Assembly: GCF_001748285.1 (NCBI RefSeq)
Contig: NZ_BDGT01000006.1
Span: 154,066-218,065 of the forward strand
Direction: 5' to 3'
Source of the DNA: Thermogemmatispora onikobensis
Lineage (GTDB): Bacteria > Chloroflexota > Ktedonobacteria > Ktedonobacterales > Ktedonobacteraceae
DNA: 64,000 bases
The position numbers and the translations under genes are program-made. The first letter of the stretch is position 1. Each line of letters opens with the position of its first letter. The notes beneath the pieces are model-generated. The model made no database searches. It was not told where the DNA came from and saw nothing but the letters and a program-made list of their open reading frames with translations. Positions 8,424-16,790 of this stretch are shown in pieces.

Positions 8424-9329
8424 TTAACCTTTCAAACCGCCGGCGGTCAGGCCCGAGACAATGCGCCGCTCCAGCAACAAGATGAGCGCAACCAGGGGCA
8501 CCACCGACATCACCATCGCCGCCGAGAGCACACCAAAGTTTGTTGTAAATTCCGTCTGGCTCAGGATCACGACCCCCACAGGCAGCGTGTACGTTGCCGT
8601 CGTCGTATAGTTCAGCGCGAACAGATATTCATTCCAGTCTCCGACAAAGACAATCACCGCTGTCGTGAACAGTCCGGGGATGATCATAGGCAGCACGATG
8701 CGCACAAAAGCCCCGAGACGGCTCATGCCATCGAGGGCCGCCGCCTCCTCATATTCGAAAGGCACCTCCTGTAAAAAAGCCATCAGAATCAGGATAGCCA
8801 TCGGCAAGCCAAAGACCGAATACGGGATGATCAAGGCCAGGAGGGTGCCGATGAGATGCAAGCTTTGCAGAATCAGGTAGAGAGGAATGACCTGAGAGAA
8901 CGGTGGAAAGAGAGAGAGCGAAACAACGAAAAGCAGCGCCAGCCGCTTCCAGCGAAAGCGCAGGCGGGCAAAGGCATAAGCGGCCAGTGTGGCCAGCAAC
9001 ATAGTCACCAGGGTCGAAGCCAGCGAGGCAATGATGCTGTTCAGGTAGTAGCGCCCGATATCCCCCTGAAGAGCCTCCCTGTAGCTGCTCAGCGTTGGAT
9101 GAGCAGGCCAGAGAGGGGCGGGCACAGCCGTAGTCTCCTGGGGGGTCATCGACGAAGTCAGCAACGCCCAAATCAACGGCAGAAACTGCACGACGACGAT
9201 CACCGCCAGTGCAAGGTAGAGCAGCGTCCGCCGGGTGAGTAGTCCCAGCCGCGGACCCCGAGGCCGCGTCGTTGGGCGCGCGAACCCTCTTCCCCTGGCT
9301 GTCGTCGTAGGCAGAGGAGCCAGTGCCAT
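8424..9329 (-). CDS. carbohydrate ABC transporter permease, MalG type
   Basis: 301 residues with six predicted membrane segments. The first begins near residue 33 ('TLLYLALAVIVVVQFLPLIW') after a basic cytoplasmic tail. The EAA loop that contacts the ATPase is 'YEEAAALDGMSRLGAFVRIV', followed by 'LPMIIPGLFTTAVIVFVGDW', typical of CUT1 sugar importers. The start has an AAGGAG site 8 bases upstream. It pairs with the MalF-type gene at 9357. No ATPase gene lies in the cluster, so it presumably shares a genomic MsmK/MalK-type ATPase encoded elsewhere, which is common for CUT1 systems. Confidence 0.88.
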   Translation of the reverse strand: MALAPLPTTTARGRGFARPTTRPRGPRLGLLTRRTLLYLALAVIVVVQFLPLIWALLTSSMTPQETTAVPAPLWPAHPTLSSYREALQGDIGRYYLNSIIASLASTLVTMLLATLAAYAFARLRFRWKRLALLFVVSLSLFPPFSQVIPLYLILQSLHLIGTLLALIIPYSVFGLPMAILILMAFLQEVPFEYEEAAALDGMSRLGAFVRIVLPMIIPGLFTTAVIVFVGDWNEYLFALNYTTTATYTLPVGVVILSQTEFTTNFGVLSAAMVMSVVPLVALILLLERRIVSGLTAGGLKG

Positions 9330-9356
9330 GCTCGTTTCTCCTTCTGCACACTCCTG

Positions 9357-10406
9357 TTATCTCGTGCCTGTCCGCAGAAGTGTCCGCATATAGAGCACGA
9401 TGAACAGCAGCGTAATAGCTGTCAGTACCACGGCGATCGTCGAGCCATAGCCGAAATCGCCGAACTGCTGAATCTGTAAGTAGATATACAGGCCGAGATT
9501 CTGCGTCGCGTTGCCCGGGCCGCCGTTGGTAAAGGCGCTAATCAGGTCGAAGGCCTGCAGTGACTCAATAGTGCGCAGGATCAGCGTCACCAGCAACACC
9601 GGACGCAGCAGTGGCAGAGTGACACGCCAGAGGATCTGCCAGCGTGAAGCCCCATCAACGCGCGCCGCCTCATAGACCTCCTCTGGGATGCCCTGTAGTC
9701 CTGCCAGGACCAGCAGGGCCACCAGGGAATTCGCCTTCCAGATGGCCAGCACATAGATGAGCAGCGTCGCCAGCTGAGCGGAACCCAACCAGACGATCGG
9801 GTGCGTTGGGTTCAAGAGGCCCAGGTGTTCCAGCAGACTATTAATCAGGCCGTACTGGTCGTTAAACATATAGGCCCAGATCACCGAGTTCGTGGCGGTA
9901 GGAATGGCCCAGGGAAAGAGAATAGCGGCCCGTGCCAGCCAGCGCCCATGAAAACGGCGATTGGCAAACAGCGCCAGGGCCGTCCCGCACAGCATCTGGC
10001 CACAGACCGTCACGAGGCTATAGAGTAGCGAAAAACGCAGAGCGCTCCAAAACTGCTCATCATGGAGCAGACGTAGATAGTTGGCCAGGCCCGCGCTCGT
10101 CGTACCCAGGCCGAATGAGCCTCCCTGCTGAAACGAAAACCAGAGCGTGCTCAGCACGGGATAGACACCGAGAGCCAGCAGCGCCAGCACGACTGGCAGC
10201 AGCATCAGCCAGGCTAGCCGCTCCTCGCGGCGCTCCAAGGGGCCGCGAGGGCTGCTTTCTCTGGCTTCCAACAGCGGTGCCCCGATCGTGGTCATAAAGG
10301 CAGGCCGCTGGGGACTCCTGGCTGAGGCCAGGAAAGGAAGGCGGCTCTCTTCTTGCTGTTCGCATGGGGTTGTCGCTTGATCGCTCGCCATCTCAGTCTC
10401 CCTCAT
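9357..10406 (-). CDS. carbohydrate ABC transporter permease, MalF type
   Basis: 349 residues. A soluble N-terminal tail of about 65 residues is followed by six membrane segments; the first is 'LMLLPVVLALLALGVYPVLS'. The EAA loop reads 'EVYEAARVDGASRWQILWRV' followed by 'TLPLLRPVLLV', as in CUT1 sugar permeases. An internal ATG at 10391 has a better placed ribosome site (GGGAG 6 bases upstream), so the protein may start 5 residues later. With the MalG-type permease and the binding protein upstream it forms the importer of this operon, whose likely cargo is sulfoquinovose or its glycerol glycoside if the pathway model is right. Confidence 0.88.
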   Translation of the reverse strand: MRETEMASDQATTPCEQQEESRLPFLASARSPQRPAFMTTIGAPLLEARESSPRGPLERREERLAWLMLLPVVLALLALGVYPVLSTLWFSFQQGGSFGLGTTSAGLANYLRLLHDEQFWSALRFSLLYSLVTVCGQMLCGTALALFANRRFHGRWLARAAILFPWAIPTATNSVIWAYMFNDQYGLINSLLEHLGLLNPTHPIVWLGSAQLATLLIYVLAIWKANSLVALLVLAGLQGIPEEVYEAARVDGASRWQILWRVTLPLLRPVLLVTLILRTIESLQAFDLISAFTNGGPGNATQNLGLYIYLQIQQFGDFGYGSTIAVVLTAITLLFIVLYMRTLLRTGTR

Positions 10407-10610
10407 GCTCCCCTCACTCCTCGTGAGGCCAAAGGCACTGGCCGCCGCTTCGCAACGGCTTCGCCTCCTACCACGGGGGTGAGTCCATAAAGCCAGCCAA
10501 AGCGCTGGACTGTCCTGGGGGACAGTGGGCTGCTGTCAACCAGCCCTGAAGCCAGAAAGCCTTGACGAAGACAATGCCTTCTGGCGTACCTATGGGCGCA
10601 GTGGTTGGGA

Positions 10611-10658
10611 AAAGAAAGGGGAGAAGCCGGCCTGACGGATGGCCTTCCCCTTCTTCCC
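10611..10658 (-). terminator. hairpin between binding-protein and permease genes
   Basis: On the minus strand AAGGGGAAGGCC pairs, with a small internal bulge, with GGCC...TCCCCTT, and the stem is followed by TTTCTTTTCC. It sits just after the stop of the solute-binding protein gene (10676) and before the MalF gene. A leaky terminator or RNA-stabilising stem there is a known way to keep binding protein in excess over permease. The region 10407-10675 holds no other gene. Confidence 0.5.
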
Positions 10659-10675
10659 TGCCGGCGCTGGCTCCC

Positions 10676-12082
10676 TCAAGTCAGCGTAGCCACCTGCGCC
10701 TGAACGCTGTTGAGGGCTTCGCTCGGGCTGGCCTGATTGCTCAGCACGGAGTTGATCGCCGCCTGCAGCGGGGTCGTAAACTGGTTATAGTTCTTCAGTG
10801 TCGGACGGTTCTGGCCGCTGTTCAAAATGCTGCCGATCTGCTTAAAGTAAGGCACCTTGGCCTGGACCGAGGCATCGCTGACCACATCGGGACGGCTGGG
10901 AATCAAGCCCGCGTTGAGGGCCATTGAGGTCTGCGTCTCCTTGCTTAGCATATAGTCGATGAAGGTCCAGGCGGCATCTTTATACTGCGAATTGGCGTTG
11001 ATGGCCAGCACCCAGCCGCCGGTGCAGCCGTGGCCACTGTGCCCACTGGTTGCTAGCGTTGGTGCGACCCCCACCTTCCCGGCCACTTTTGAGCGCGAAG
11101 GGGTATTGGCGATAGCGTAGGCGAAGACCCAGTTGCGCATAAACGGTGCCTTGCCCTGGCTGAAGAGAGCCAAAATATCGTTAGGGACATAGGTTGACGT
11201 GCCCGTAGGAGCCAGGCGGAACTTGTAGATCAAGTCATGCATATACTGTAGGGCATCGACCTGGAGCGCGCCATTGACCTGGAGCTTGCCCGAATCGCCA
11301 ATCGAGCCACCAGCGCCCCAGAGGAACTCTAGCCACTCGTCAACAATGGCCTCGATCTTCTTCCCCGGCATCAGATAGCCATAGCTGATACCTTGTGAGG
11401 ATTCTGCTGCCAGGATGCGCTCAGCCATTGTCTGCATTTCTTCTCGGGTTTGGGGCACATTCCCGCCATACTTCTCAACCAGATCGGTGCGGTAATAGAG
11501 CATGCCGATATCCATAAAGCGCTGGATACCATAGAGATGGCCATTGACCCGCCCCACGGTGCGTGCACTTGGCCAGAACTGGCTCAAATAGCTGGAGGAA
11601 ACGTACTGATCGATGGGGGCCAGCCAGCCGGGGAGGGCGAACTGCGCAGGCCAGGTCACATCGATCTGGACCACATCGGGCGTGGCTGACTGGGCGCGGA
11701 AGGCATTGACAAACTTACTGTACTGGTCGGTTGCCACCGACGGCAGCTCGACATAATCGACGTGGATCTTGCCGGCATGCAAGTCATTGAAACGCTTGAT
11801 CTCCGCCGTCTGCTCACCGGTGGTATCCACCAGCGCTGCGAACTGGATGGTCACAGGGCCGCTTGTGGAGGCTGGGGCACCGCCGCCACAGGCAGCCAGC
11901 CAGGAGCCAAGGGCGGTCACCCCAAGGCTAGCCTTGACCCCCTGGCTGAGCAACCTGCGTCGGGTGAGCCTGGGGCTGCTCACCCGGTTTGGCTCTGCCT
12001 CAAGCCGGGAATCGGAACCAGCCGCTGGTCCCGTCTCAGATCGTACATACTGCATCTGCAGAGCATCCTCATTGATTGCCAT
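10676..12082 (-). CDS. extracellular sugar-binding lipoprotein of the ABC importer
   Basis: About 468 residues from the chosen ATG at 12082. A 'SPRLTRRRLLSQGVKASLGV' segment resembling a twin-arginine signal is followed by the lipobox 'GSWLAACGGG', so the mature protein is anchored to the membrane by its cysteine. The body is a family 1 solute-binding protein: 'VTIQFAALVDTTGEQTAEIK', 'VDVTWPAQF'-like core text 'PDVVQIDVTWPAQFALPGW', 'GKAPFMRNWVFAYA' and 'AWTFIDYMLSKETQTSMA'. An in-frame start 25 codons upstream exists but gives an unlikely leader. It is the first of the transport genes and fits capture of the operon's sugar at the cell surface. Confidence 0.87.
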   Translation of the reverse strand: MAINEDALQMQYVRSETGPAAGSDSRLEAEPNRVSSPRLTRRRLLSQGVKASLGVTALGSWLAACGGGAPASTSGPVTIQFAALVDTTGEQTAEIKRFNDLHAGKIHVDYVELPSVATDQYSKFVNAFRAQSATPDVVQIDVTWPAQFALPGWLAPIDQYVSSSYLSQFWPSARTVGRVNGHLYGIQRFMDIGMLYYRTDLVEKYGGNVPQTREEMQTMAERILAAESSQGISYGYLMPGKKIEAIVDEWLEFLWGAGGSIGDSGKLQVNGALQVDALQYMHDLIYKFRLAPTGTSTYVPNDILALFSQGKAPFMRNWVFAYAIANTPSRSKVAGKVGVAPTLATSGHSGHGCTGGWVLAINANSQYKDAAWTFIDYMLSKETQTSMALNAGLIPSRPDVVSDASVQAKVPYFKQIGSILNSGQNRPTLKNYNQFTTPLQAAINSVLSNQASPSEALNSVQAQVATLT

Positions 12083-12249
12083 GTGACATACCGACCTTTC
12101 CGTTGTGCTAAGAGCAAGACAAGTCATGGGGATCAGTGCTTGGCAATAGCCCGGCATGGGTGCTGGGCAGCCAGCTCCTCGGCCTGCCCCGACTGACTCC
12201 CACCTCTCCTCTCACCGGTCGCTCTCTCGCTCAGCCCTGGCGCAACTGG

Positions 12250-13623
12250 CTAGAGCGCGACCTGCTCAATCTCCAGCAGCTCTGCCAGAGCCTCAAGCGC
12301 CGCTGCCTGATGGCCCGCGACAAAAGCAACGTGGTGCTCCCAACCGCCTTCAATGAGCGTATCGAGCACCTGGCGAGCATCGCAGCCAGGACGAAACACT
12401 GCCGTGTTGCCCGCAAAGCGGTTGACCGGTTCATCAAGAAGCTCGCCCTCGACATACAGCAGGCGATAGCCGCGAGGACCAACGCCAAGACGGGCCAGTG
12501 TAGCCGGTCCAGGACCAATAGCGAAGTTGCCGGCCACCCCGATCCGACGGTTGCAATGGACGGTGAGCGGGATCTCCTCACCCGGGCGGGCCAGACAGGC
12601 GGGAGCATTGCCGCAGTGCCAGAGCGAGATCGTGCTGGCCTCCTCATTGAGTGCCACGACATCGGCCAGCAACGGGGCGGCTCCACTCAACCACTGCAGG
12701 ATCAACAACGTGACGGCCCCGTGAAGATCGGCTTCGCAGGCGCAGATAAAACCGTCGTCTGCCAGACGGCCAAGGGTGGCGCAGGGCATCAGACCGAAGT
12801 CCTGGGGAAACTCTGGCCAGCAACGCACGGCCAGCCCATCAAACCGCTGCTCCAGGAGCAGCGTGCGGAGCGCGACATAGGCGGCTCCAAAACGCTGAAC
12901 CTCGTCCTGGTTGAGAGCGGACAACCCTGACGAGCGCCTCTCTGTTGCAGCAATCGCAGCGGCCACGGCGCTGACTGGGGCCTCGCGCGCGGCCTGGAAG
13001 ACGCCTTTGAGGTCGAAGCGGCTCACGCTGGTGCCGATGACGCTTCTCAATTCCAGCTCATCGAATTGACAGCCGTAGAAGCCCGTAGGAGCCTCGCCAA
13101 CGAGGGCGAGACGACTCGTACGCAGGCGCCTGCGCGTTGCGGCGGCGCGCGCCAGGGCCTGAAGCGGCTCAAACAGGTCGGCCTCACCGGGATCGCCGTA
13201 GAGATAGCGCACAACCCGTCCTGTTTTGCGCAAGGCGTGGGCCGCCAAATGGACACCGCAGAGCGAGTTGAGCCAGAGCCGATCACCAGGAGACCCCGGC
13301 TCACGCAAGGCCCACAGACAAACGGGTGCGGAGATATGCGAGGCCAGCTCAACGGCCATGCTGGCGTCGCTGAAGGTCGCACACAGCAAAACGAGCACAT
13401 CAGGGGCCTGCTCCTGGAGGCGGATCGCCTGCTGGCGTGCCGCCTGGGCTTCCATCAGCAGGCTGCTGTCGCCGTAGACCGGCCACCCTTCTTGTTGCAG
13501 GGCCGCCAGAGCCTTCTCCGCCATCGATCTGGCGTACTCAACCGCGAAAGTAGGGCGCGCAATGCTGGCAAAGGCCAGCGCCGGTAGCGGTGCTTCTCGT
13601 CGATTCTCGCTATTCCCATTCAC
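12250..13623 (-). CDS. L-fucose/L-arabinose isomerase-like protein, candidate sulfoquinovose isomerase
   Basis: 457 residues of the COG2407 isomerase family. The signature region is 'AVRCWPEFPQDFGLMPCATL', 'GRLADDGFICACEADLHGAV' and 'TISLWHCGNAPACL', which contain the family's metal-binding acidic residues and histidine. These enzymes interconvert aldose and ketose with Mn2+. In the sulfo-TAL pathway the sulfoquinovose isomerase SftI belongs to this superfamily, and its place here between a sugar importer, an FSA-type enzyme and divergent suyAB fits sulfoquinovose to sulfofructose. A plain L-fucose or L-arabinose isomerase is the alternative, but no fuculose kinase, aldolase or ribulokinase gene is nearby. 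The start is GTG with AAAGGA 8 bases upstream. Confidence 0.8.
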   Translation of the reverse strand: MNGNSENRREAPLPALAFASIARPTFAVEYARSMAEKALAALQQEGWPVYGDSSLLMEAQAARQQAIRLQEQAPDVLVLLCATFSDASMAVELASHISAPVCLWALREPGSPGDRLWLNSLCGVHLAAHALRKTGRVVRYLYGDPGEADLFEPLQALARAAATRRRLRTSRLALVGEAPTGFYGCQFDELELRSVIGTSVSRFDLKGVFQAAREAPVSAVAAAIAATERRSSGLSALNQDEVQRFGAAYVALRTLLLEQRFDGLAVRCWPEFPQDFGLMPCATLGRLADDGFICACEADLHGAVTLLILQWLSGAAPLLADVVALNEEASTISLWHCGNAPACLARPGEEIPLTVHCNRRIGVAGNFAIGPGPATLARLGVGPRGYRLLYVEGELLDEPVNRFAGNTAVFRPGCDARQVLDTLIEGGWEHHVAFVAGHQAAALEALAELLEIEQVAL

Positions 13624-13680
13624 GTGCTTTGTCCTTTGCTCACTCGACCTGGAAAGACGGTGGCTTTTCCCCCTCGTTGG

Positions 13681-14883
13681 TTAGCGCTCTCGTCCGGCAG
13701 CCCGTAGTACCAGGGCTTCAAGAGCCACACTGGCGGCTCCAACTAGGCCGGCGTCTTCGCCAAAAGTGGGAGCGACAAGCTCTACTGATTCTTCTCTGGT
13801 CAGAAAGGCTCGCTGGTGGAGCGAGACACTGACGGCAGAGAAGAAGAAATCACCGGCCTCGGCGATCGCCCCGTGCAAGACGATGCGGCTCGGATTCAAA
13901 ATGTCGGTCAGCGTCGAAAGGGCAATCCCCAGCGATTCGCCGCAAATGCGGACAACGGCGCGGGCCGCTTCATCTCCCTGGCGCGCAAGAGCCGCCAGCC
14001 GCCGCACGGCTTCCTTGGGACTGGCTGCCTCCTCGGGGAGAGCCAGGCCCTGCAGACTGGCCAGGCGCACGATGGCCGGCTCGGCGGCAATGGTCTCCAG
14101 GCAGCCACGGTTGCCACAGGCACAACGTTCGCCTTGCGGGTCGACGGTGATGTGGCCGATCTCGCCGGCGCTGCCGTGTGCCCCCCGATAGGGATAGCCG
14201 TTGACGATCAGGCCAGAGCCGATGCCGGTGCCGACATAGACGAAAGCGAAGTCGGGCCAGAAACGCCCCTGGCCGAGCAGCGCCTCGCCCAGCGCCATTG
14301 CGCGCACATTGTTTTCGATTGCCACCGGGCAGCTCAGCTGCTCAGCCAGCAGATCCCCCAGCGGGACCTTTTCCCAGCCTAGACGCGGCGCCCGCTTGAC
14401 CAGGCCCCGCTCGCTGTCGACCAGGCCAACGACGCCCGCCCCCACACCCATAAGAGCGGCTTTCGTATATCCGTTGTCGGCCAGCAGATCGGCTAGCTGC
14501 TGGCCGATCAGAGTAACCGTCTCGTCAGGACTGAGAGGGTGCGGAGTGCTCACCAGGTTGCGCGCCAGCACGCGCCCGCGTAGAGTGCACAGCGCCAGAC
14601 GTAGCGCGCTCACTCCCTGGTGTACTGCTCCAATGAGGGGACCATCGTCCGGCAAATCAAGCAGAATAGCGCTCGCCCCCACTCGCTTGCCTGGCGCTGG
14701 TCCGACCTCTCTCAATAGCCCGTCCTCGATCAGCTCGCGCGTAATGTGGCTGATAGCAGCCGCGGTCAGACCCGTGCGGTGCGCCAGATCGATCCGCGCC
14801 AGCGGCCCTTCCCGTAAGATGATGCGCAGGGCCTGCTCCCGGTTGACCTCGCGTAGCCCGTGCCGCGTCAGACTGGTGGTCAT
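13681..14883 (-). CDS. ROK family transcriptional repressor
   Basis: About 400 residues. The N-terminal winged helix ('LARIDLAHRTGLTAAAISHI', 'TRELIEDGLLREVG') is followed by a ROK sugar-sensing domain with 'FAFVYVGTGIGSGLIVNGYP', 'GAHGSAGEIGHITVDPQG' and the zinc motif 'CACGNRGCLE'. Such XylR/NagC-type repressors leave DNA when a sugar or sugar derivative binds. I chose the ATG at 14883 because AGGAGG lies just upstream; a longer version adds 6 residues. It heads the minus-strand operon, and a 23-base AT-rich palindrome overlaps its leader, so it probably represses itself and the isomerase, transport, transaldolase and GH31 genes. Confidence 0.87.
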   Translation of the reverse strand: MTTSLTRHGLREVNREQALRIILREGPLARIDLAHRTGLTAAAISHITRELIEDGLLREVGPAPGKRVGASAILLDLPDDGPLIGAVHQGVSALRLALCTLRGRVLARNLVSTPHPLSPDETVTLIGQQLADLLADNGYTKAALMGVGAGVVGLVDSERGLVKRAPRLGWEKVPLGDLLAEQLSCPVAIENNVRAMALGEALLGQGRFWPDFAFVYVGTGIGSGLIVNGYPYRGAHGSAGEIGHITVDPQGERCACGNRGCLETIAAEPAIVRLASLQGLALPEEAASPKEAVRRLAALARQGDEAARAVVRICGESLGIALSTLTDILNPSRIVLHGAIAEAGDFFFSAVSVSLHQRAFLTREESVELVAPTFGEDAGLVGAASVALEALVLRAAGRER

Positions 14884-14906
14884 CGCTCCTCCTCTCGCCA
14901 CGTCTT

Positions 14907-14929
14907 AAATTGATTTAGTTAATTAATTT
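14907..14929. promoter_or_regulatory. probable ROK operator palindrome
   Basis: A 23-base AT-rich near-palindrome (AAATTGATTT...AATTAATTT) matches its own reverse complement at 18 of 23 positions. It stands out in a GC-rich neighbourhood. It lies between the minus-strand promoter and the ROK start, where a bound repressor would block initiation or early elongation. Confidence 0.6.
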
Positions 14930-14944
14930 GACGCCTTGTCCAAG

Positions 14945-14973
14945 ACTATACCCGGCGATGACAACCCTGTCAA
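14945..14973 (-). promoter_or_regulatory. promoter of the ROK-isomerase-transport operon
   Basis: On the minus strand TTGACA (14968-14973) is followed after exactly 17 bases by TATAGT (14945-14950). Transcription would begin near 14938, just before the palindrome at 14907-14929. Confidence 0.7.
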
Positions 14974-15080
14974 GGGGGAGGCGTCAGCCTGAAAGCGAAA
15001 GGTGATGAGGATAGCCGATGTGCGAAAGACTGAGTGGAGGAGCGGCCAGCCGCTGGCAAGCGGTGCGAGAGCCGCAGCCC

Positions 15081-15109
15081 TTGACAGTCCGCTGCTCGGT
15101 GACTATACT
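15081..15109 (+). promoter_or_regulatory. promoter of the suyAB operon
   Basis: TTGACA (15081-15086), a 17-base spacer and TATACT (15104-15109) form a near-consensus vegetative promoter. Transcription would start near 15116 and leave an untranslated leader of about 120 bases before suyA. Confidence 0.7.
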
Positions 15110-15119
15110 CCTCATCGTG

Positions 15120-15130
15120 TGGTCATACCT
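15120..15130. promoter_or_regulatory. possible GntR/FadR-type operator at the suyAB start site
   Basis: TGGTCATACCT fits the FadR-subfamily pattern TnGTnnnACnA with one mismatch (GGT-cat-ACC is perfectly symmetric). It covers the expected transcription start. The GntR protein encoded at the end of this operon is the natural candidate to bind it. A second inverted repeat, ACCTCCT/AGGAGGT, follows at 15127-15153. Confidence 0.45.
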
Positions 15131-15237
15131 CCTACCTCTCGAATTGAGGAGGTAAAGAGAGGACCCCAGGAGAGTCTGGCGGCCTCAGAAGCCGTCAATC
15201 CCTCCGAAGAAGAGAAAAACAAGCGGGGAGCGTTTGT

Positions 15238-15576
15238 ATGAGCCAGGCTGACAGCCAGGCCCTGGAGGAGCGACGCGGCGCGTCGGCGGCGCCTGGTTTT
15301 CTTATTCACAACGAAGGCGACCATGTCGCTGTTGCCGTTCAAGATGTGCAGCCGGGTCGCCATCTTGCTGTCTACATGGACAGCGAGCGCGAGATCACCA
15401 TCAGCGTTTTGGAAGCCATCCCTCTGGGGCACAAAGTAGCCCTCTGCGACCTGGACGAGGGGCAAGCGGTGATCGAATATAGTTTGCCGATCGGGCTGGC
15501 GCGCCGACCTATTCAGGCCGGGCAGCATATCCACACTCACAACATCAGGAGCGCGCGATGGCAGAACAGCATTTAA
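15238..15576 (+). CDS. suyA: (2R)-sulfolactate sulfo-lyase, small (alpha) subunit
   Basis: 112 residues made of one SAF domain ('[20 protein letters not shown]', '[20 protein letters not shown]', '[12 protein letters not shown]'). This is the N-terminal part of altronate/galactarate dehydratases, present as a separate small subunit in sulfolactate sulfo-lyase. The histidine-rich end 'GQHIHTHN' is typical. SuyAB eliminates sulfite from (R)-sulfolactate to give pyruvate in the cytoplasm. GGGGAG lies 7 bases before the ATG. The gene overlaps suyB by 19 bases, so the subunits are translated together. The two-gene layout also exists for other UxaA-type hydro-lyases; the close SuyB match of the partner decides the call. 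Confidence 0.85.
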   Translation: MSQADSQALEERRGASAAPGFLIHNEGDHVAVAVQDVQPGRHLAVYMDSEREITISVLEAIPLGHKVALCDLDEGQAVIEYSLPIGLARRPIQAGQHIHTHNIRSARWQNSI

Positions 15577-16715
15577 GCGGTTACCGTCGTCCTGACGGTC
15601 GTGTAGGCATTCGTAACCACGTCGTTATTTTGCCCGTTGACGACCTCTCCAACGCCGTCTGCGAGGCCGTGGCGCGCACGGTACCCGGAACGCTGGCCCT
15701 GCCCCATGCCTATGGGCGATTGCAGTACGGTGCCGACCTGGAGCTGACCTTTCGCACCCTGGCGGGGACCGGGGCCAACCCGAACGTCGCGGCGGTAGTT
15801 GTCATTGGGATCGAGCCGAACTGGACCCAGCGCATTGTTGAAGGTATCGCTCCCAGCGGCAAGCCGGTTGAAGGCTTCTCCATCGAGCGTTTTGGCGACC
15901 TCAAGACCCTGGAGAGAGCCGCGCGCGTGGCACAGCTCATGCTGCAGGACGCCTCAGAGCTGCGCCGGGAGCCGCTGGCGCGCGAAGAAGTGGTCATCAG
16001 CATCAAGTGTGGCGAGTCCGACACCACCACCGGGCTGGCCTCCTGTCCGACGGTGGCCCAGGTCGTTGATCGCCATGTCCAGGCGGGGGGCACGGTCATC
16101 TTCGGCGAGACCTCCGAGCTGACGGGCGGCGAGCATCTGATCGCTCAGCGCTGCATTGACGAGGCGGTGCGGGCCCGCTTCCAGGCCATGTATGAGGACT
16201 ACATTCGCGAGATCGAGGCCAGTGGTGCCAACCTGCTGGGATCGCAGCCGACGCAGGGCAATATCCGCGGTGGTCTGAGCACCATCGAGGAGAAGGCACT
16301 CGGCAATATTGCCAAGACCGGCACCGTGCCAGTAGCAGATGCCCTGGAGCCGGCCCAGGCCCCGACCAGGCGCGGACTCAATTTCATGGACTCTTCTTCG
16401 GCGGCTGCTGAGTTCATCACCCTGATGGGGGCAGCGGGCGCCGTTCTGCATTTGTTCCCCACGGGGCAAGGCAATATCGTCGGCCATCCGATTGTGCCTG
16501 TCATCAAGATTACGGCCAATCCCTTGACGGCGGAAACGATGGCCGAGCACATCGATCTCGACGTCTCGGGGCTGCTCCGGCGCGAGTATGGCCTGCGTGA
16601 GGCGGGGGACCGTCTGATGGCCCTCATTGATCGCACGATCAATGGCCGTCTGACCTGCGCTGAAGCCCTGGGCCATCGTGAATTTGTCTTGACAAAACTC
16701 TATCGCAGTGCCTGA
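15558..16715 (+). CDS. suyB: (2R)-sulfolactate sulfo-lyase, large (beta) subunit
   Basis: 385 residues of the UxaA C-terminal family. The text matches what I know of SuyB closely: '[20 protein letters not shown]', '[20 protein letters not shown]', '[20 protein letters not shown]', '[18 protein letters not shown]', '[18 protein letters not shown]', '[14 protein letters not shown]', '[11 protein letters not shown]', '[20 protein letters not shown]' and '[20 protein letters not shown]'. Cysteines in 'KCGESD' and nearby are expected metal-cluster ligands of the family. The product releases sulfite from sulfolactate. Altronate or galactarate dehydratase is unlikely because those are usually fused, and the downstream genes are the sulfolactate dehydrogenases. 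Confidence 0.9.
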   Translation: MAEQHLSGYRRPDGRVGIRNHVVILPVDDLSNAVCEAVARTVPGTLALPHAYGRLQYGADLELTFRTLAGTGANPNVAAVVVIGIEPNWTQRIVEGIAPSGKPVEGFSIERFGDLKTLERAARVAQLMLQDASELRREPLAREEVVISIKCGESDTTTGLASCPTVAQVVDRHVQAGGTVIFGETSELTGGEHLIAQRCIDEAVRARFQAMYEDYIREIEASGANLLGSQPTQGNIRGGLSTIEEKALGNIAKTGTVPVADALEPAQAPTRRGLNFMDSSSAAAEFITLMGAAGAVLHLFPTGQGNIVGHPIVPVIKITANPLTAETMAEHIDLDVSGLLRREYGLREAGDRLMALIDRTINGRLTCAEALGHREFVLTKLYRSA

Positions 16716-16790
16716 GCCGGCCCGCTGATTGAACCTGGTCAAAAGGAACGCATTGCTACAGCGAACGGAACAGAAGGACGATCTATCGCT

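Noticed and set aside
15238..16715. Altronate or galactarate dehydratase for the UxaA-type gene pair
   Set aside because: The split subunits, the close SuyB-like text and the neighbouring sulfolactate dehydrogenase families favour sulfolactate sulfo-lyase.
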